DNA of 64,000 bases from JBCCQH01 sp039024435 (GCA_039024435.1 JBCCQH010000019.1:1-64000); one strand, 5' to 3'; shown: positions 18,630 through 27,485, numbered from the stretch's first letter. Notes: generated from the sequence alone by a model not told the origin. Made by a program: numbers and translations.

Positions 18630-18962
18630 GGCAATTAAATTTTGTTCTACTGATTGTTAAGAGCGACGACATGACCAATATGTGGAATGAAATCAGCAAT
18701 GACAAATTTAACCCTCTCTAAATCAATTTAGTTGATGTCATTCGTCGAAAAAGTGGGCTTGCTCTTTGTTTTTGCGGCGGGGATCGTGATTCGGATCAAT
18801 TTTCCTTCCTGCATTCGACATTCGGGGTTGGCCTGCGCTCCAATGGCACAGAATTACCAGGATTTGCGCGAATTTTGGAAGAATGTGTAGGGATATTTGG
18901 CTTGTTTTGAGGAACAAACTTGGGGGAATCTTAGGGATGCCCCCCGCCAAAAAACTGACTCA
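18630..18962. other. Divergent intergenic region
   Basis: AT-rich region between a T9SS gene (minus) and the adenylate cyclase gene (plus). It must hold both promoters. GATATTTG near 18891-18898 is one base away from the TAnnTTTG consensus and points at the cyclase gene. I see no ORF or repeat worth calling. Confidence 0.4.
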
Positions 18963-21230
18963 ATGCTTTCCTCTAAAATTAACCTGGTAAAACGCCTGTT
19001 GTGCTTTGCTCTTGCCTTGTTCCCGTTCAGTGCGCAGGCCTCTTTTGCCGATCCCGATCATTACCTGCTCGACACCCTGGAACTGGCGAAGGTCTCAGAC
19101 CATGACCGCTGGCTCTTGGACTCGCTTCTGTTGCAGTACCACGACACCGCTTCCGATAGCATGCGCTTTACCATATTGGCGGACCTGGTGGACAATTTGC
19201 AAGCCCCCGCGATCTGGCCGCGTTACAATGATTTGATGGTGGACCAGGCCCGCTTTCAGATCCAACGGAACCGGGTCGCGGGCCGCGCAATCCCCCTTTT
19301 TCTACAACGGTATCTGGCCGTGGGGCTGGGCAATCGCGGACTGGTCCGCGAAGAAAGGGGGGACATTGCCGGGGCGATGGAATCCTACCACGAAGCGTTG
19401 GCATTGGCGGAGACGGCCGGCTTGCCCGAGGTTGTCGCCACGCAGTTGAACAATCTCGGTGTACTGCATTTCTACCGGGGAGAGGTCGACCTCGCCATCG
19501 ACCTTATCGAGGAAGGGCTGCGCCGACGGGAAGAGATCGGAGACCTGAGCAGCCTGGCTGTTTCCTACAATAATTTTGCCGCCATTTTGTACCGCCAGGG
19601 CGTGCTCAACGTCGCCTTGAAGTATTTCCAGAAAGCCCTTACCCATTACCGCAAAGTCGACGACCGGGATGGTGAAGCTTCGGTGCTGAACAATATCGGG
19701 CGGCTTTACGGCAGCATGGGCGAACTCGAGCAAGCCTTGAATTATGCCCGTGAGAGCCTCAGGATATACCGGGAAATCGGCCACAAATACGGGATTGGAG
19801 CCGGGCTGAACAACATTGGTCTGCTACTGGAAAAACAACAGGACTTACCCGGGGCGCTCGCCAGATTTCAGGAAGCCTACGCGGTCAATTCGGAAACGGG
19901 GAACACGCCCATGGTGGCATCAACCCTAAGCAATCTCGGGCGGATCTACTTTCAGACCGGACAGCTTGAACTGGCGGAAGTGCAGTTCCAGCGGGGACTG
20001 GACCTGATGCAGGCCGCGCAGGATGCCTTTGTTTCGAACAGTTTGTTGCTGGGGCTGGCCCGAGTCGCTCTGAACCGGGGCAATCTTCCGGGCGCTCGCC
20101 GCTATGCCGACCGCGCGCTGGCCATTGCCCAGCGGGTGGGATTTCCGGAAAACGTCGCCCGGACCGCCCACCTCCGCTACGAAATCGAGCTGGCGGCCGG
20201 CAATCATGCCCAGGCTTTGGAACTGTACCAATTGCACGTCGCGATGAAGGACAGCATGAAGAGCGAGACCAACCGAAAGGCGGCCTACAAGCAGGAGGTC
20301 AACTACCACTTCACGCAACAACAACTGGCGGACAGCCTCGAATTTGCGAAAGAGAAAGAGATCATCGCCCTGAGTATGCGGGAGCAGGACGAACGCTTGG
20401 GGCGAGAGCGGATCCTGCGCATCGCGCTGGTGATCGGTCTGCTGTTGCTGCTCGTCGTGCTGGGCGGGGTTGCATTGGCCTACCGGCAAAAAATGTCCGC
20501 CAATCAGGCCATCTCCGAACAGAAGCTCGCGATTGAGCAGGAACAGCAAAAATCGGAGTCCCTGTTGCTGAACATTCTCCCGGTCCGCACCGCAGCGGAA
20601 CTCAAGCGAAATGGTTACGCGCGCCCGCAGACATACGAGATGGTGACCGTTCTGTTTACTGATTTTGAAGGCTTTACCGGCATCGCCGAGCAGCTTTCCC
20701 CGGAAGAATTGGTCAGTGAGATCGACGAGTGCTTCAAGGCGTTTGACGAGATCATCGAGCGCTACCCCATTGAGAAGATCAAAACGGTGGGCGATGCCTA
20801 CATGGCGGCGGGCGGCTTGCCGCTCACCAATGTCACCAATCCCGAGGATGTGGTCCGGGCGGCGCTGGACATCCGAGACTACATGGACCGCTACGCTCAG
20901 CAGCGACAACGCGAAGGCCGCATCCACTTTCAGGTGCGCATCGGGGTCCATACGGGTCCAGTGGTCGCGGGAATCGTCGGAACGAAAAAATTTGCCTACG
21001 ACCTCTGGGGCGATACCGTCAATACGGCGGCGCGGATGGAGGCAGCGGGAGAAGTGGGCAAGGTCAATATTTCCCACACGACGTTTGCCCACGTCGCCGA
21101 TAAATTTGCCTGCCAGTACCGGGGCAAAATCGAAGCCAAGAACAAGGGCCGCATCGATATGTATTTCCTTGAGCACAAGTCGGGCCGCCCCTGGCAGCAT
21201 GAAAATGCCCAGCGGCAGGCGCGGCAGTGA
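18963..21230 (+). CDS. Membrane class III adenylate cyclase with TPR sensor domain
   Basis: Converts ATP to cAMP. It has 755 residues from ATG 18963, chosen because a signal peptide (LVKRLLCFALALFPFSAQA) follows directly; the ORF extends 22 codons upstream. The periplasmic part (about 90-470) is a chain of TPR repeats (LNNLGVLHFYRGEVDLAIDLI, LNNIGLLLEKQQDLPGAL). One membrane helix lies at about 484-507, followed by a short coiled coil and a cytoplasmic cyclase domain at about 560-735. Metal aspartates are in LFTDFEGFT and KTVGDAYM (D611). The adenine-specifying Lys (EKIKTVGD) and Asp (YDLWGDTVNTA) are both present, so ATP rather than GTP is the predicted substrate. The convergent neighbour is a Crp/Fnr-type regulator, which suggests but does not prove a shared pathway. 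Confidence 0.92.
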   Translation: MLSSKINLVKRLLCFALALFPFSAQASFADPDHYLLDTLELAKVSDHDRWLLDSLLLQYHDTASDSMRFTILADLVDNLQAPAIWPRYNDLMVDQARFQIQRNRVAGRAIPLFLQRYLAVGLGNRGLVREERGDIAGAMESYHEALALAETAGLPEVVATQLNNLGVLHFYRGEVDLAIDLIEEGLRRREEIGDLSSLAVSYNNFAAILYRQGVLNVALKYFQKALTHYRKVDDRDGEASVLNNIGRLYGSMGELEQALNYARESLRIYREIGHKYGIGAGLNNIGLLLEKQQDLPGALARFQEAYAVNSETGNTPMVASTLSNLGRIYFQTGQLELAEVQFQRGLDLMQAAQDAFVSNSLLLGLARVALNRGNLPGARRYADRALAIAQRVGFPENVARTAHLRYEIELAAGNHAQALELYQLHVAMKDSMKSETNRKAAYKQEVNYHFTQQQLADSLEFAKEKEIIALSMREQDERLGRERILRIALVIGLLLLLVVLGGVALAYRQKMSANQAISEQKLAIEQEQQKSESLLLNILPVRTAAELKRNGYARPQTYEMVTVLFTDFEGFTGIAEQLSPEELVSEIDECFKAFDEIIERYPIEKIKTVGDAYMAAGGLPLTNVTNPEDVVRAALDIRDYMDRYAQQRQREGRIHFQVRIGVHTGPVVAGIVGTKKFAYDLWGDTVNTAARMEAAGEVGKVNISHTTFAHVADKFACQYRGKIEAKNKGRIDMYFLEHKSGRPWQHENAQRQARQ

Positions 21231-21269
21231 TCGAGGGCCCGGTGCGTGTGGGGGGCGGCAGAAACCGGA

Positions 21270-21860
21270 TCAAAGTTTTCCTTCCTCACTCAGGCGCTTG
21301 CGGATGCGGCTGAGGGAGACGGGCGTGATGCCCAGGTAGGACGAGAGGATGTGTTGGGGTACGCGCCCCAACAATTCCGGGCGGCGGGCAAGGAGGGCCC
21401 GGTAGCGGGCTTCGGGTTTGTTCAGGACAAATGAGGCCAGTACTTCCTGGGCAAAACTCAAGCGCTCGGCCAGCAAGCGCTCCATAAAAGCGTGCATTTT
21501 GGGCACCTCAGTGTAAAGTAACTGCAAGTCAGTGTAGGGCAAGACCAGCAGTTCACTCGGTTCAATGGTCTCGACGATTTGGTGAGAGGGACGCTGGTAA
21601 AAAAAGCTGGTGTGCGCCCCGCTGAACATATTTTCCAGGAAAATGAATCCCGTTACGTCTTTGCCTTCCTCGGTGAGGTAATAGAAGCGCACCGCTCCCC
21701 GGTTGATGAAAAACACTTCCTGGCTCACTGCGCCCAACTCCAGCAAGCGGTGGCGCGCCGGCACTTCCCGAAAGATCAGTCGGCTTTCAATTGCCCGGGT
21801 TTCGGCCGGGGTGAGGTCCACGTAATGGGCCAGAAAGGCGCGAATTTGGTCGAATAACAT
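21270..21860 (-). CDS. Crp/Fnr-family transcriptional regulator
   Basis: Protein of 196 residues with an N-terminal cyclic-nucleotide-binding-type beta barrel (about 15-125: FREVPARHRLLELGAVSQEVFFINRGAVRFYY) and a C-terminal winged helix (about 145-190) whose recognition helix is in SSYLGITPVSLSRIRKRL. The phosphate-binding cassette typical of true CRP (GE...RSA) is not visible, so cAMP binding is uncertain; many Bacteroidota members of this family lack it. There are no Fnr-type cysteine clusters. The gene converges on the adenylate cyclase gene with a 39-bp gap. Confidence 0.88.
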   Translation of the reverse strand: MLFDQIRAFLAHYVDLTPAETRAIESRLIFREVPARHRLLELGAVSQEVFFINRGAVRFYYLTEEGKDVTGFIFLENMFSGAHTSFFYQRPSHQIVETIEPSELLVLPYTDLQLLYTEVPKMHAFMERLLAERLSFAQEVLASFVLNKPEARYRALLARRPELLGRVPQHILSSYLGITPVSLSRIRKRLSEEGKL

Positions 21861-21892
21861 GCAAATAAATTACGCATCCCGGCGGAGACCCC

Positions 21893-21925
21893 AAAAAAAG
21901 TGCGGACCGGGAAAACCCGATCCGC
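21893..21925 (-). terminator. Rho-independent terminator (minus strand)
   Basis: On the minus strand GCGGATCGGG-TTTT-CCCGGTCCGC forms a 10-bp stem with one mismatch, followed by seven Ts. It ends the small gene at 21967-22146 and supports that gene being transcribed. Confidence 0.7.
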
Positions 21926-21966
21926 TGCTTTTTCTATGTACTAGGTGATGTATATCGGAAGACTTC

Positions 21967-22146
21967 TCAGCCGCGCACGTAGGCGGCTTTGAAGTTTTTG
22001 ATCGCTTTCAGTTGGCGGTGGACGCGGTCCATGAATTCCGCACTGGTACCGGTGGGTACCTTTTCAATCGGGTCTTGCGCTTCTTCTTTTTCCTGGCGCC
22101 ATTCCCGAGACTTTTCGTTTTTCAAATGGGCTTCGACTTTTTTCAT
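21967..22146 (-). CDS. Small charged hypothetical protein
   Basis: A 59-residue protein from ATG 22146 (MKKVEAHLKNEKSREWRQ..., ending KNFKAAYVRG). The frame extends 24 codons further upstream, but those residues look non-coding. It is highly charged and helical, with a predicted amphipathic helix at each end and a PTGTS linker. A terminator follows 42 bases after the stop. Not recognised. Confidence 0.5.
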   Translation of the reverse strand: MKKVEAHLKNEKSREWRQEKEEAQDPIEKVPTGTSAEFMDRVHRQLKAIKNFKAAYVRG

Positions 22147-22313
22147 AACCGCTAAAGACGTTGGTAATTGTTTCTGACGATGTTTAATCTGGCCGCAAAG
22201 ATAGTGTGATCGGTACATTTAGTGCCCGCTGATTTTGATCAACGGAGGCGTGCGGACCATGAAATAGCTGTGCAATGGGTACGAACGGAGGATGGAGCGG
22301 GGCAAAATCGGCC

Positions 22314-22439
22314 TCAGCGGCGCGAAAATGCCAAGCGAGTCCGGCGGATCCGCTTCAGATTGTCCTCGATGCGTTCGCGGCGTGACTGCTCACTGCGTTT
22401 CCCTTCTTTGGGTTGAGATCGATTCGCGTTGTTCTTCAT
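22314..22439 (-). CDS. Possible 41-residue basic peptide
   Basis: A frame from ATG 22439 to a TGA at 22314-22316 encodes a strongly basic peptide (MKNNANRSQPKEGKRSEQ..., then RRERIEDNLKRIRRTRLAFSRR). The second half is an amphipathic Arg-rich helix. It could be a nucleic-acid-binding mini-protein or a chance frame. The only support is composition and orientation shared with its neighbours. Confidence 0.25.
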   Translation of the reverse strand: MKNNANRSQPKEGKRSEQSRRERIEDNLKRIRRTRLAFSRR

Positions 22440-22777
22440 GTTGTGCCTCGTTTTTAGATGATGCTTTTTGCAGATCGGGTCACCTTTGGTGTAGAGACAG
22501 ACAGCGTGCGTAGACGTTTCGACTTAGGGTAGTCATTCTCAGTTGTTTCAATGTACGAAAAATCCGGATCGCGGTTGCGACAATCCGCCCCCACATCTAA
22601 GGTTGCGGTGAGGGGGACATTCGCGGAAAAATCACGTGCCGCACCGTTTGGACGGTTCCTTGGCGGGCGCATTGGGTCAGAATCTTACCCCGAATTGTAT
22701 CCGTAAGAACCCGGGAAGGCAGGGAATTGCCCCGAGACTCTGCGAAAAGACCATCCCACCTACCGTTGCTGCGGGCA

Positions 22778-22811
22778 TAAAAAAAGCCGTTCCGGGGGCA
22801 CCAGAACGGCT
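22778..22811 (-). terminator. Rho-independent terminator of the ALDH gene
   Basis: On the minus strand AGCCGTTC-TGGTGCCCCCG-GAACGGCT has an 8-bp perfect stem followed by a run of T. It lies 24 bases after the ALDH stop. Confidence 0.8.
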
Positions 22812-22834
22812 CAATTTTGGGGTGAGATTTCCGA

Positions 22835-24385
22835 TCAGAGATCGAACACGATGCCTTGCGCCAGCGGCAAGTCATCCGACCAATTGAGGGTATTGGTTTG
22901 CCGACGCATGTAGACTTTCCAGGCATCCGAACCGGACTCCCGACCGCCTCCGGTGTCTTTTTCTCCGCCAAAGGCGCCGCCGATTTCGGCCCCGCTCGTG
23001 CCGATGTTGACATTGGCGATGCCGCAATCGCTGCCCTTGTGGCTGAGGAAATATTCGGTTTCCTTCATGTTTTCCGAGAAGATGGCCGAACTCAGGCCCT
23101 GCGGGACATCATTGTGGAGGGCGACGGCTTCCTCGATGCTGTTGTACTTGAGCAGGTACAAGATCGGGGCAAACGTTTCTTCTTGCACCGATGCGTAGCC
23201 GTTTTCCGCTTCCACAATCGCCGGCACCACGTAGGTTCCAGTTTCGAATCCTTCGCCGCTCAGAACCTCACCGCCGAACAGGACATTGCCGCCTTCTTGC
23301 TGAACCACCGAGAGGCGGTTCTGCATATTGGTGACCGCGTCGGTATCGATGAGGGGACCGATCAGGGTGCTTTCATCGAGGGGATGCCCGATGCGGTTTT
23401 GCAGGGAACCGTAAGCTTTTACGAGGCTGTCGCGCACCTGGGCGTAGAGGCTTTCGTGGATGATCAGCCGCCGGGTCGAGGTGCAGCGCTGGCCACAGGT
23501 GCCGACCGCACCGAACAACATGGCCGGGAGGGCCAGTTCCAGATTGGCGTGGGGGGTGATGATGATCGCGTTGTTGCCTCCGAGTTCGAGGAGAAACTTA
23601 CCCAGGCGCTGGGCCACGGTCGCAGCTACCGAACGTCCCATCCGGGTGGAACCGGTCGCGGACACCAGGGCCACCCGCTTGTCGGCGGCCATCGCCTCCC
23701 CGATTTGACGGTCCCCGATGACGAGGCTGAATACTCCTTCGGGAACATTGTTTTCGCGGAGGACGTCCTGGATGATGTGCATGCAAGCAATGGCGGTCAG
23801 CGGCGTCTTTTCGCTCGGCTTCCACACCGTGCTGTCGCCGCATACGGCGGCAAGCATCGCATTCCAGGACCAAACGGCCACGGGAAAATTAAAGGCCGAG
23901 ATGATGCCGACTACGCCGAGCGGATGGTACTGCTCGTACATGCGGTGCAGGGGCCGCTCCGAGTGCATCGTGAGTCCGTACAATTGGCGGCTCAGGCCCA
24001 CAGCAAAATCGCAGATGTCGATCATCTCTTGGACTTCCCCAAGGCCTTCCTGGTAGATTTTGCCCATTTCCATGGATACCAAGCGGCCGAGGGGCTCCTT
24101 GTACTTGCGGAGCGCTTCACCGATCTGGCGCACGACTTCCCCGCGCTTGGGAGCGGGCCACATGCGCCACGCCTGGAATCCCGCTTCGGCGGTAGCGATC
24201 ACCCGGTCATAGTCCTCGTTGGTGGCGAGGCGGACAGAGCCCAGCAGGCGTCCGTCGGCCGGGGAATGAATCGTTTGGTAGACTCCGCTGCCCGCATGGC
24301 CGGATTGCAAGCCAGTGGACCAGCTTTCGTTGGTTTCGGCGAGGCCGAGGGCTTGGAGAAAGTCATCGGTTTTGACCTGACTCAT
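22835..24385 (-). CDS. amaB: ALDH7-family aldehyde dehydrogenase (L-piperidine-6-carboxylate/aminoadipate semialdehyde dehydrogenase type)
   Basis: NAD-dependent aldehyde dehydrogenase of 516 residues, full length for the family. It is predicted to oxidise alpha-aminoadipate semialdehyde (L-piperidine-6-carboxylate) to L-2-aminoadipate in lysine catabolism. The catalytic Cys is in GTCGQRCTSTRRL and the general-base Glu in LELGGNNAII. The cofactor site shows SATGSTRMG and FNFPVAVWSWNAMLA. The block NIGTSGAEIGGAFGGEK followed by GGGRESGSDAWK is the antiquitin (ALDH7) signature. A DUF4920 lipoprotein gene lies upstream on the same strand, but no other lysine-degradation gene is adjacent. The exact substrate is inferred from subfamily only. 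Confidence 0.88.
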   Translation of the reverse strand: MSQVKTDDFLQALGLAETNESWSTGLQSGHAGSGVYQTIHSPADGRLLGSVRLATNEDYDRVIATAEAGFQAWRMWPAPKRGEVVRQIGEALRKYKEPLGRLVSMEMGKIYQEGLGEVQEMIDICDFAVGLSRQLYGLTMHSERPLHRMYEQYHPLGVVGIISAFNFPVAVWSWNAMLAAVCGDSTVWKPSEKTPLTAIACMHIIQDVLRENNVPEGVFSLVIGDRQIGEAMAADKRVALVSATGSTRMGRSVAATVAQRLGKFLLELGGNNAIIITPHANLELALPAMLFGAVGTCGQRCTSTRRLIIHESLYAQVRDSLVKAYGSLQNRIGHPLDESTLIGPLIDTDAVTNMQNRLSVVQQEGGNVLFGGEVLSGEGFETGTYVVPAIVEAENGYASVQEETFAPILYLLKYNSIEEAVALHNDVPQGLSSAIFSENMKETEYFLSHKGSDCGIANVNIGTSGAEIGGAFGGEKDTGGGRESGSDAWKVYMRRQTNTLNWSDDLPLAQGIVFDL

Positions 24386-24416
24386 TGTATATTTCGATTG
24401 GAGATTCTACAATAGC

Positions 24417-24444
24417 AATTGATCCGCCCCGGGGCGGATCAATT
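24417..24444 (-). terminator. Perfect 28-nt palindrome, terminator-like
   Basis: AATTGATCCGCCCC is followed immediately by its exact reverse complement, giving a 14-bp arm with no spacer. It sits between the stop of the DUF4920 gene (24460) and the ALDH start (24385), so it can act as a terminator of the first gene. The T-run is short, so an operator function is also possible. Confidence 0.5.
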
Positions 24445-24459
24445 GAGAAATGAAAAAGA

Positions 24460-25041
24460 TTATTCTTCGATTATTACGCCGTCAGCCATGAACGTCAACC
24501 TTTCTTTTGGCTCGGTGATTTTTTCGATCTCTTCGGTCGGCAGACCCTCATCCTCGGCGTAGTGACGCAGTTCATCTACCGAAACGACCTCTTTGTACGC
24601 CCAACCCTCAATGGTGGCTTTCTTGTTGGCGGAGTTGCGCGGGACAAAGAATCCGTAATCTTTGAATTTTACCATCAACTCTTTTTCTCCATCCAGCGGT
24701 AGCGTCATCCAGCAGCCGCGCGCCTGACAGACCGCCTTGACCACGCCGGTCAATTTGATCTGGACACTGTCCTCTTCCCCCATTTCGGTGGAGAGCTGAC
24801 CGACATCGGTGGCGCCTTCAGCACTCACCGCGGCACCAAAGTTTCCGGTGGCATCGCGGTCGGGAAGTTCAAATTTGGGCTTCGGTTCCGGCTCCTCATC
24901 CGCAGTTTTATCCGCACTGGCTTGGTCGCCGGTCGCATTTTCGACCGTCGCCTCGTCGCCCTGGGCCTCTGCGTTGTCAGTGGCAGTTTCACAGGACCAG
25001 AGGAACACCAAGAGCGCAAAGAGTGGTAGTATATTTTTCAT
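24460..25041 (-). CDS. DUF4920 domain lipoprotein
   Basis: Protein of 193 residues from ATG 25041. The type II signal peptide MKNILPLFALLVFLWSC puts a lipobox-like LWSC before the mature Cys, followed by an acidic low-complexity linker (about 20-60). The globular part (about 65-190) carries GVVKAVCQARGCWMTL, DGEKELMVKFKDYGFFVPRN and GWAYKEVVSVDELRHYAEDEG, which are the conserved blocks of DUF4920. The paired Cys in VCQARGCWM may bind a metal or form a disulfide; the function is unknown. It is probably anchored on the periplasmic or outer side of a membrane. Confidence 0.85.
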   Translation of the reverse strand: MKNILPLFALLVFLWSCETATDNAEAQGDEATVENATGDQASADKTADEEPEPKPKFELPDRDATGNFGAAVSAEGATDVGQLSTEMGEEDSVQIKLTGVVKAVCQARGCWMTLPLDGEKELMVKFKDYGFFVPRNSANKKATIEGWAYKEVVSVDELRHYAEDEGLPTEEIEKITEPKERLTFMADGVIIEE

Positions 25042-25213
25042 GATGTTGAACGATAAGAATTGCGGGTTAAAGTTAGCGAAAAAGCGGGTGGGATAAAATG
25101 CGGTAGGCGGCTTGGAAGGGGGAATCGCTCGCTGATCTGAGACATCACGGAGATTTTTTACCACCAGCTTCGCCAGCGGAAAAAGAAAAGCGGGGATTTT
25201 GTAAATTCTCCGC

Positions 25214-26182
25214 GTGCAAATTTTCATTACCGGAGCTTCGGGATTCATCGGCGGTGCCATCGCCCGTCACTTGGCGCCCGAGCATCGGGTGCGGGCGATG
25301 GCCCGCTCCGAACGCGCCGCCGCACGGGTCCGGGCCACGGGAGCCGAACCGGTGCATTGTGACCTCGCGGGGATCCAGGCGGCGCACCTGGCCGGATGCG
25401 ACACGGTCATCCATTGTGCGGCCTTGGTTGCCCCCTGGGGAGCGCGCGCCGATTTTGTCCAGACCAATGTCACGGGGACGGAAAATATGTTGCGGGCGGC
25501 CCGGGCAGCGGGAGTCCGGCGCTTTATCCACCTCGGGACAGAAGCGGCCCTGTTCCGGGGCCAGGAGCTGGTCGACATTGACGAAAGCCATCCCTATCCC
25601 GAACGGACTCCGTTTCTCTATTCGGAGACGAAACGGGACGCGGAAAAGCGGGTACTGGCAGCCCACGAATCGGGGATATTTCATGCGGTCTCCTTGCGGC
25701 CGCGCTTGGTTTGGGGGCCGGGCGACACCACGATTTTACCCAATCTCGTCGCGTTGGTGGACCGGGGGGTCTTTCGCTGGATCGACCGGGGCAAGCCGCT
25801 CACCAGTACCACCCACATCGCCAATCTGGTGGCGGGGGTGGAGGCGGCCCTGACTCGGGGTAAGGGCGGCACCGCCTATTTTATCACCGATGACGGCACC
25901 CGCACCTTGCGCGAATTTCTTGGACAAATGCTGGTCGCCACCGGTCACTCCCCGGGTTCCCGGAGCGTCCCCGGCTGGCTGGTGCGCAGCGTAGCGTGGT
26001 GGGCGGAGGCCCTCTGGAAAGTCCTCGGCCGGCGCACCCCACCCCCAGTCACCCGCTTTTCCGCCGCCATTGTGTCCGTCCAGGGTACCCTCCGCAACCA
26101 CAAAGCCAAACGTGAACTCGGTTACCAACCGGTCATTTCCGTGGCCGAGGGGATGGCCCAGCTTGCGGCGGCGGGGGATTGA
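25214..26182 (+). CDS. NAD-dependent epimerase/dehydratase (extended SDR), GTG start
   Basis: Protein of 322 residues starting with GTG at 25214, directly followed by the nucleotide-binding glycine motif (MQIFITGASGFIGGAIARHL). HCAALVAPWG and the catalytic pair in YSETK (Y-x-x-x-K) mark an extended short-chain dehydrogenase. The substrate loop (RPRLVWGPGDTTILP) and the 3-beta-HSD-like C-terminus suggest a sugar-nucleotide, sterol-like or flavonoid-like substrate, which cannot be resolved here. It has no membrane anchor. The winged-helix gene follows 72 bases downstream. Confidence 0.85.
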   Translation: MQIFITGASGFIGGAIARHLAPEHRVRAMARSERAAARVRATGAEPVHCDLAGIQAAHLAGCDTVIHCAALVAPWGARADFVQTNVTGTENMLRAARAAGVRRFIHLGTEAALFRGQELVDIDESHPYPERTPFLYSETKRDAEKRVLAAHESGIFHAVSLRPRLVWGPGDTTILPNLVALVDRGVFRWIDRGKPLTSTTHIANLVAGVEAALTRGKGGTAYFITDDGTRTLREFLGQMLVATGHSPGSRSVPGWLVRSVAWWAEALWKVLGRRTPPPVTRFSAAIVSVQGTLRNHKAKRELGYQPVISVAEGMAQLAAAGD

Positions 26183-26254
26183 ACTAAATCGGGGTCACAA
26201 TCGCGTATTTTGCCGGGGCAATTTTCATTCACCCAAAAGCCACCTCTTCTACCC

Positions 26255-27334
26255 ATGTCCGACTTCACCGAACGCCTGCGCCACTGGTCCCACCACCGCC
26301 AACTGCTCGGTCGCCGCGGGACTTCCCCCATCGAAATTGTCCGCGCGATCTGCGGCGTTTACAGCCACCATCCGGGCGGTCCGCTGGCCATTGCCGCCCG
26401 GATGCCCGATTTTTCTCCGGAAGCCTTCCGGACCCTCGATCAACCGGGGGCTTCCCTGCGCCTGCCCGCCATGCGCCAATCGGTGTACCTGCTCGATCCC
26501 GAGCGGGCGCCGACGATTGTGGCGGCGGTGCTCGATCCTCCCGATTCTCCGGCCTGGGCCAAGCGCTACAGCCAAGCGGGACGGAAAATTCCGGCGGCGG
26601 AATACCCCGCCTGGTCCCGGGAAATCCGCGAGCGGGTGCGAGAACCGCAGCCCATGAAGGGGCTCAAATCTCAGCTTACGGTCCCTGGGGACAAGCTCAA
26701 GTTTGTGCTCAACCGGATGTGCTTTGAGCGGCAAATGCTGCGGGTGGGGGATGCCGGCCTGGCGTCAAATACGATCCGCTACGTGAGCCTGGAGGCCTGG
26801 CTGGGGCGGCCCTTTCCGATCCGGGAGCCGGAAGCGGCCCTGGCGGAGTTGTTGCGTTGGTACCTCGCGGCGTTTGGGCCGGCTACGGAAAAGGATTTCC
26901 GTTGGTGGGCGGGGGTGACTGCGGCCCGTTCAAAGGCGGCGTTTCGCGCCCATGCCGATTTGGTGGAAGTCGCGCCGGATTATTGGCTGGCGGAACCACT
27001 CGTCGCGGAATGGGAGGCCCACGGTTCTTCGGCAGAAGGCCAATTGGACGTACTTCCACAGTGGGACAGCTACACGATGGGGTATGCGCCGGAGGGCCGG
27101 GCCCGGTTGGTGGACCCCGACCACCAGTCCGCGCTTTACGGGAAGCTCGGGGCGACCCGGGGCAATGGCCTGGGCGCGATTTTGGTCCACGGCCGGGCGC
27201 AAGGGGTGTGGTTTTCCCGCCGCAAAGGCAAGAAATGGGAGGTGGAAGTCAAGCTGTTTTCTCGGCTGAATGCCGCGCAAAAGCGCACCCTGAACGCGCG
27301 CTTGGACGAGATCCGGGGCTGGCTGGTGGGGTGA
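26255..27334 (+). CDS. Winged-helix DNA-binding protein (AlkZ/YcaQ-like, HTH_42)
   Basis: Protein of 359 residues from ATG 26255. The N-terminus (HRQLLGRRGTSPIEIVRAICGVYSHHPGGPLAIAARM) and the blocks LPAMRQSVYLL, YVSLEAWLGR, ATEKDFRWWAGV, VLPQWDSYTMGY and GAILVHGRAQGVW fit the winged-helix family that includes the DNA glycosylases AlkZ and YcaQ. In those enzymes a Q-x-Q or Q-x-D motif sits in the GVQAQ-like segment. Here the aligned segment reads GVYSH, so glycosylase activity is doubtful. DNA binding is the safer prediction. Confidence 0.8.
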   Translation: MSDFTERLRHWSHHRQLLGRRGTSPIEIVRAICGVYSHHPGGPLAIAARMPDFSPEAFRTLDQPGASLRLPAMRQSVYLLDPERAPTIVAAVLDPPDSPAWAKRYSQAGRKIPAAEYPAWSREIRERVREPQPMKGLKSQLTVPGDKLKFVLNRMCFERQMLRVGDAGLASNTIRYVSLEAWLGRPFPIREPEAALAELLRWYLAAFGPATEKDFRWWAGVTAARSKAAFRAHADLVEVAPDYWLAEPLVAEWEAHGSSAEGQLDVLPQWDSYTMGYAPEGRARLVDPDHQSALYGKLGATRGNGLGAILVHGRAQGVWFSRRKGKKWEVEVKLFSRLNAAQKRTLNARLDEIRGWLVG

Positions 27335-27485
27335 CAATATGCCCGCCCGTTGAGCCGAAGTGGCGTTGCGGGCCAACTGGGGAGGAAATTCGCCCGCTCC
27401 GAGCATATTTTTGGACGCCGAATGCGCGCAGATGGGTGAAGTGAAAGCCAGCGGGATGGCCCCGCGGTAGCACGCACCGGAAGAC

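Larger units (their letters stand above)
22219..22834. other. Mostly non-coding region between small genes and the ALDH gene
   Basis: This 616-bp stretch has only short, unconvincing frames on both strands. The one I consider possible is the 41-codon basic peptide listed separately. The right end holds the ALDH terminator. I recognise no repeat or RNA. Confidence 0.4.

Noticed and set aside
22597..23013. 138-codon minus-strand ORF overlapping the ALDH 3' end
   Set aside because: It overlaps the terminator and coding region of the ALDH gene in another frame, with no protein-like features.
22856..24415. 519-codon plus-strand ORF opposite the ALDH gene
   Set aside because: It mirrors the strongly conserved ALDH7 gene in full; no domain is recognisable in it.
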